This document shows positions 60,919 through 64,000 of a stretch of 64,000 bases of DNA, one piece after another (the first letter of the stretch is position 1; each line of letters starts with the position of its first letter). Both the position numbers and the translations under genes were made by a program. The stretch is taken from positions 682,001-746,000 of the forward strand of contig NZ_JANHAU010000002.1 of NCBI RefSeq assembly GCF_024464185.1, in the 5' to 3' direction. The notes beneath the pieces were generated by a model. That model was not told where the DNA came from and did not search any database. It saw only the letters and a program-made list of their open reading frames with translations. This DNA is from Haloarchaeobius salinus. Lineage in GTDB: Archaea > Halobacteriota > Halobacteria > Halobacteriales > Natrialbaceae.

Positions 60919-61855
60919 CGCCGCCGTCGGTCCGCACGTCGGGCGAGACGCCCAGTGCGTCCTCGAGGTCGTACTCCGTTCCGGTCGCGACGAACAGCAC
61001 CTCCTCGAGGATGGCCAGCAGCTCGGGGACGACCTTGACGACCAGCCAGGTGATGCCGACGAGCGCGATGACGGAGCCCACCTGAGAGAGGACGCTGTGG
61101 GAGAACCAGAACGACGCCTCGATGGGCTCGACACCGGCGAGACCCGCGATGGTGAGGACGGGCTCCATCGCGAACCAGCCCTGGCCGGCGGCGACCGCGA
61201 CGAACACGTTCCGCACGATGTTCAGCACCCAGATGACGGGGATGGCGATGGCCAGCGATTTGAGCTTCCGGCGGAGCGGTGCCTCGACGGCGACGATGAG
61301 CCCCGCGAAGATGGCCATCGAGCCGATGCCGGTGCAGGCGTAGACGATGTACGTGCTGAACGCGTCCGGCCCGAAGTAGAAGTAGTTCATGTAGCCGTAC
61401 TCCGGGCCGGTCGTGAACTCGGGGTGGTAGCCGAGCTGGTTGATGCCCCAGAGCGTCTGGACCGCGACCGTCTCGATGAGGAACTCGCGGACGGCGGGGA
61501 TCGCCTGGGTCGGGAAGTAGACGAGACCCATGACGCCGACCGCCCGCGAGAGGACGTGCAGCCGCTCGCGGCCCTGGTAGATGAGGTAGCCGGTGTAGAT
61601 GCAGGCCGGGACGGCGAAGATCGCGAGGCCGCCCTCGACGAAGCTCTTGACCTCGAACGCGAAGTGCGGGAACACCGCCAGCCAGAACAGGCCGAACAGC
61701 CCCCACGTGACCGCGAGGACGTACCGGGCGGTCTCCCTGTCGAAGACGTCGACCAGCGCGCCGACGAGGAACGCCGCGATCATGACCCAGGCGAACAGGT
61801 CTGTCGCGGTCATCCCGAACACCGTCGGCCCGACGACGGCCGGGAGGAAGTTCAT
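60905..61855 (-). CDS. artA: Archaeosortase A (transpeptidase for PGF-CTERM proteins)
   Basis: This membrane-embedded enzyme of 316 residues removes the PGF-CTERM tail of S-layer and other surface proteins and attaches lipid. The catalytic Cys lies in VYACTGIGSMAIFAGL, the conserved Arg in VLNIVRNVFVAVAAGQG, and the third conserved site in SFWFSHSVLSQVGSVIALV; all are present. It has about eight to nine membrane segments. The ATG at 61855 is used; a GTG six bases upstream (61861) is an alternative. An AT-rich stretch in the minus strand (TTTAACC near 61880) is about 25 nt upstream of either. Confidence 0.92.
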   Translation of the reverse strand: MNFLPAVVGPTVFGMTATDLFAWVMIAAFLVGALVDVFDRETARYVLAVTWGLFGLFWLAVFPHFAFEVKSFVEGGLAIFAVPACIYTGYLIYQGRERLHVLSRAVGVMGLVYFPTQAIPAVREFLIETVAVQTLWGINQLGYHPEFTTGPEYGYMNYFYFGPDAFSTYIVYACTGIGSMAIFAGLIVAVEAPLRRKLKSLAIAIPVIWVLNIVRNVFVAVAAGQGWFAMEPVLTIAGLAGVEPIEASFWFSHSVLSQVGSVIALVGITWLVVKVVPELLAILEEVLFVATGTEYDLEDALGVSPDVRTDGGDVTE

Positions 61856-61950
61856 ATCCACTGCAAGGTGGTTCTCGGTTAAAGTCCTAACGCCATCCTA
61901 CGACGGGCTTACCGCGAAGTAACCGTCCGCGGGCATCGGGGGCGTCGTGC

Positions 61951-62571
61951 TCAGTCCGCGTGCTCCTTCGCCGTCGTGTACGCGTCGCGGACCTCCCGGA
62001 ACGCCTCCTCGTCGCCCCCGTGGTCCGGGTGGACCTCCATCACCCGTTCGCGGTAGGCGTCGCGCACCTCGTCGGTCGAGGCGGCGGGGGAGAGCCCGAG
62101 CGCCCGGTACGCACGCTCGACGGTGTCGGGTTCGCTCGCCGGCTCCCACTCCAGCTCCGGCACCTCGAAGGGCAGTCGCCGGCCGAGGTGGTGGCCTGGC
62201 ATCTCGTGCTCGCACAGCACCGCGTCGATGCCCGCGCCCTGGATGTCGAAGAACGCCTGCGCGTCGAACGTCACCGCCACGTCCCGTTCGGGCAGGTAGA
62301 ACGCCACGGTGTGTCCGGCGACGGGATGGCGCTCGGCGTAGCGCTCGCCGATATCGTCGAGGTAGCGACGGATCTCCGTGTGGCGGCGTGCCTGTCCCTG
62401 CTCGTCGTCGTCGCTCCGGCGACCCGGCGGGCTCGGGAACAGCTGCTCGCCGACGACGAACATCGCCGCCGAGAACGCGCCGAAGACGAGGCCGAGCGAG
62501 AGCCCAGCCAGCACCCACGACGGGAGCGCCGCGGCCCACTCGAGCCCGAGGGCGAGCGGTTGTAGTCCCAC
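61951..62571 (-). CDS. J-domain-containing membrane protein
   Basis: The protein has 206 residues. An N-terminal hydrophobic anchor (LPSWVLAGLSLGLVFGAFSA) is followed by a region with VAFYLPERDVAVTFDAQAFF and GHHLGRRLPFEV, and a C-terminal J domain (ERAYRALGLSPAASTDEVRD, VMEVHPDHGGDEEAFREVRD) with an intact HPD. It may recruit DnaK to the membrane. It is the last of a minus-strand series before the PAC2 gene. Confidence 0.8.
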   Translation of the reverse strand: MGLQPLALGLEWAAALPSWVLAGLSLGLVFGAFSAAMFVVGEQLFPSPPGRRSDDDEQGQARRHTEIRRYLDDIGERYAERHPVAGHTVAFYLPERDVAVTFDAQAFFDIQGAGIDAVLCEHEMPGHHLGRRLPFEVPELEWEPASEPDTVERAYRALGLSPAASTDEVRDAYRERVMEVHPDHGGDEEAFREVRDAYTTAKEHAD

Positions 62572-62643
62572 GCTGGGCCGTAGGTGTTGCGCGGTAAAGA
62601 AAACAGCGGACCGAACCCGTTCGGTCCGACGGGCGCGCTCGAC

Positions 62644-63405
62644 TCAGCCGATGTAGCGCAGGTCGTCGTCGCTCGGGACGTTCGCCTGCTGTTGTTGCTC
62701 CATCTCCTGTATCTTCCCGATGACCTCCTCCATCTCGTCGGCGCGCTCCTCGAGCGAGGCGTAGTCCACGTCCATCCCGAGCATGCCCTCGAGTACCTCG
62801 AGGACGGCACGCGCGCTCTTGGGGTCGACGAGGTAGCCCGAGGTCTCCCCCATCAGGCAGGCGGCCTCGACGTCACGGCGCGCGCCGAGCCCGAGCAGCA
62901 GCCCGGAGACGCCGACGATGCCGCCCGCGGGCTCGTCCTCGCGGAACTCGACGCCCTCCTCTTCGAGCGCCTCGACGACGGACTCCCGGGTCGCCGCCCC
63001 GAGCACCGCGTACTCCTCGATGAGCTCGCCGGTGGGGACGCCGCCGAGCGCGTACAGCTCCTCGCAGCCGAACTCCGCGGCCACGTCGAGCACCGCGCTC
63101 GCGAGACGGTAGTGCCCCTCGTTGGTCTGTGCCTGGTGGTCGCCGGTCAGCACCAGCAGGTCGCGTCCCTCGGTCTCGACGGCGTGGAACTCGAGGTGGG
63201 TGAGCTCGGCGATCCCGTCGTCGCCGACGTCGACCTGCGGCGGCAGGTCGTGCGAGTAGAGCCGCCGAACGAGCGTCCCCTCGTACTGGTCGAGGATGTG
63301 CTCGGCCGCCAGCTTGCCAACGTGACCGACGCCCGGCAGTCCTTCGATGAACGCCGGATCGGAGAGTTCGGCCGAATCGACGGTCTCGATGTCGAGTGGC
63401 TCCAT
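62644..63405 (-). CDS. Proteasome assembly chaperone family (PAC2) protein
   Basis: The protein has 253 residues of the archaeal PAC2/DUF75 family: ETVDSAELSDPAFIEGLPGV, GHVGKLAAEHILDQYEG, LLVLTGDHQAQTNEGHYRLA, ELYALGGVPTGE, and a C-terminal helical tail (LEERADEMEEVIGKIQEMEQ). It lies directly downstream of nop10 (5 nt gap) and the IF2-alpha gene, a conserved archaeal arrangement, and may assist proteasome assembly. The last ~40 residues are a coiled coil. Confidence 0.9.
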   Translation of the reverse strand: MEPLDIETVDSAELSDPAFIEGLPGVGHVGKLAAEHILDQYEGTLVRRLYSHDLPPQVDVGDDGIAELTHLEFHAVETEGRDLLVLTGDHQAQTNEGHYRLASAVLDVAAEFGCEELYALGGVPTGELIEEYAVLGAATRESVVEALEEEGVEFREDEPAGGIVGVSGLLLGLGARRDVEAACLMGETSGYLVDPKSARAVLEVLEGMLGMDVDYASLEERADEMEEVIGKIQEMEQQQQANVPSDDDLRYIG

Positions 63406-63410
63406 ACCCG

Positions 63411-63593
63411 CTACTCGCGGTCGGCGCGCTTAAGAGCGCGTCGGTAGTCGCCGTAGCTGTCCTCGGGGTCGACCGGGGCCGGCGCGCTGTTTATCGCGTC
63501 GGCTCCGCAGTCGGGACAGGTCGCAGAAAGGGTGTACACCGGGCGTTCGTGGCGGTCGCGCCACGCCGAGCACACCCGGATGTCCGACTTCAT
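63411..63593 (-). CDS. nop10: H/ACA RNP component Nop10
   Basis: This 60-residue archaeal Nop10 is the small protein of the box H/ACA complex that makes pseudouridine in rRNA. It has a CxxC zinc-like segment ([10 protein letters not shown]) followed by the conserved [20 protein letters not shown]. It overlaps the aIF2-alpha stop by ATGA and precedes PAC2 by 5 nt. The N-terminal Cys pair of the typical family (CPxCG-type) is reduced here to one visible CxxC and a separate Cys, which is a mild divergence. Confidence 0.93.
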   Translation of the reverse strand: MKSDIRVCSAWRDRHERPVYTLSATCPDCGADAINSAPAPVDPEDSYGDYRRALKRADRE

Positions 63594-64000
63594 TCGTCGT
63601 CGGAACGACGCTCGCGGTGGTACTCGCCGGACCCACCGTGTTCCTCGATGGCGACCGCCGCCCGATCGGCGGCCGCCTCGAGCTCCGACTCCGCGGTCTT
63701 GTAGTTCGGTGCCTTCACGCGGATGCGGTACTCGGGCGAGCCGACGTAGGTCACGTCGAGTTCGACCTCGTCCGGCACCTCGCCGTTGCCCTCTGCCGCC
63801 TGCAGCGCCTCCTGTACGTCGTCGACGCCGTTCGAGTTCGGGCTTCGGAGGTCGACGTAGCCCGTGACGGTGACGTACGGGACGGAGACGTTGTCGCGCG
63901 CGGTGTCGACGAGCTGTTCGACCTCCTCGTCGGTGAGGTCGCTGTCCGAGAGCGCCTCGGGGCCGTGGATGGCCGCCTGCTCGAAGCCGTCGTAGAGGCT
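63590..64000 (-). CDS. Translation initiation factor aIF2 subunit alpha, C-terminal part
   Basis: The frame is open to the right edge and the gene continues outside; only its C-terminal ~136 residues are visible. These include [60 protein letters not shown] and [20 protein letters not shown], the alpha-beta C-terminal domain of aIF2-alpha. It binds the aIF2-gamma subunit in initiator-tRNA delivery. Overlap with nop10 by ATGA confirms the conserved operon. Confidence 0.95.
   Translation of the reverse strand, partial: SLYDGFEQAAIHGPEALSDSDLTDEEVEQLVDTARDNVSVPYVTVTGYVDLRSPNSNGVDDVQEALQAAEGNGEVPDEVELDVTYVGSPEYRIRVKAPNYKTAESELEAAADRAAVAIEEHGGSGEYHRERRSDDE

Noticed and set aside
1-64000. CRISPR arrays, rRNA genes and insertion sequences
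   Set aside because: I saw no regularly spaced repeats, no rRNA-like blocks and no transposase sequences in either strand.

Overview
The window is chromosomal DNA of a halophilic archaeon (class Halobacteria). The evidence is very high GC with GC-ending codons, strongly acidic proteins, TATA boxes 25-29 nt upstream of many start codons (leaderless genes, several starting at GTG), and a set of archaeal or haloarchaeal genes: Dph2, Mre11-Rad50, a Bat-type regulator, archaeosortase A, aIF2-alpha/Nop10/PAC2, TBP, and an intron-containing tRNA-Gln. Genus cannot be told from the sequence.

Left chromosomal block (1-28.2 kb). It holds the start of dph2, a HalX protein with a degenerate receiver, a YlbF-family protein, triosephosphate isomerase, an HNH protein, a TIR protein with a C-terminal zinc-ribbon-like tail, a J-domain protein, two PH-domain membrane proteins, an acyl-CoA carboxylase carboxyltransferase with an epsilon-like N-terminal extension, the gluconeogenic pair fba-fbp, an ACR3/bile-acid-type transporter, mre11-rad50, DNA polymerase B, a Bat regulator, the sufCBD operon, a HIT protein and a ferritin-like protein next to a DtxR-family regulator. 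Three oddities stand out: an intergenic region (5276-5586) packed with stem-loops, a silent-site AT-rich patch in polB exactly between motifs B and C, and a palindromic element inserted in frame in sufD.

Integrated island (28.16-47.19 kb). It is bounded by tRNA-Gln(UUG) and a 23-bp copy of the tRNA 3' end at 47164-47186. The centre is a plasmid- or virus-like replicon core (PrimPol-like protein, D5-type helicase, small ORFs, tyrosine integrase with a zinc ribbon). Two restriction systems flank the core: a Type I operon (hsdM-hsdS-hsdR plus a YgjP-like metallopeptidase, preceded by a divergent TBP) on the left, plus strand, and a McrBC-like modification-dependent system on the right, minus strand. 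The McrB-like protein is unusually large (1279 aa) and appears to carry up to four PUA/EVE-like reader domains. The right end has three partial copies of the tRNA 3' end, suggesting layered integrations.

Right chromosomal block (47.3-64 kb). It holds a TAXI-type TRAP transporter (receptor, DUF1850 protein, fused permease), a DUF3179 protein, AlaX editing protein, an HD-domain hydrolase, a LysE exporter, a GDT1 transporter overlapping its likely DtxR-family regulator, threonine synthase, a FAD amine-oxidase-type enzyme, a cupin, a phosphoesterase, archaeosortase A, a J-domain membrane protein, and the conserved translation/rRNA-modification cluster PAC2-nop10-aIF2alpha, which runs off the right edge.
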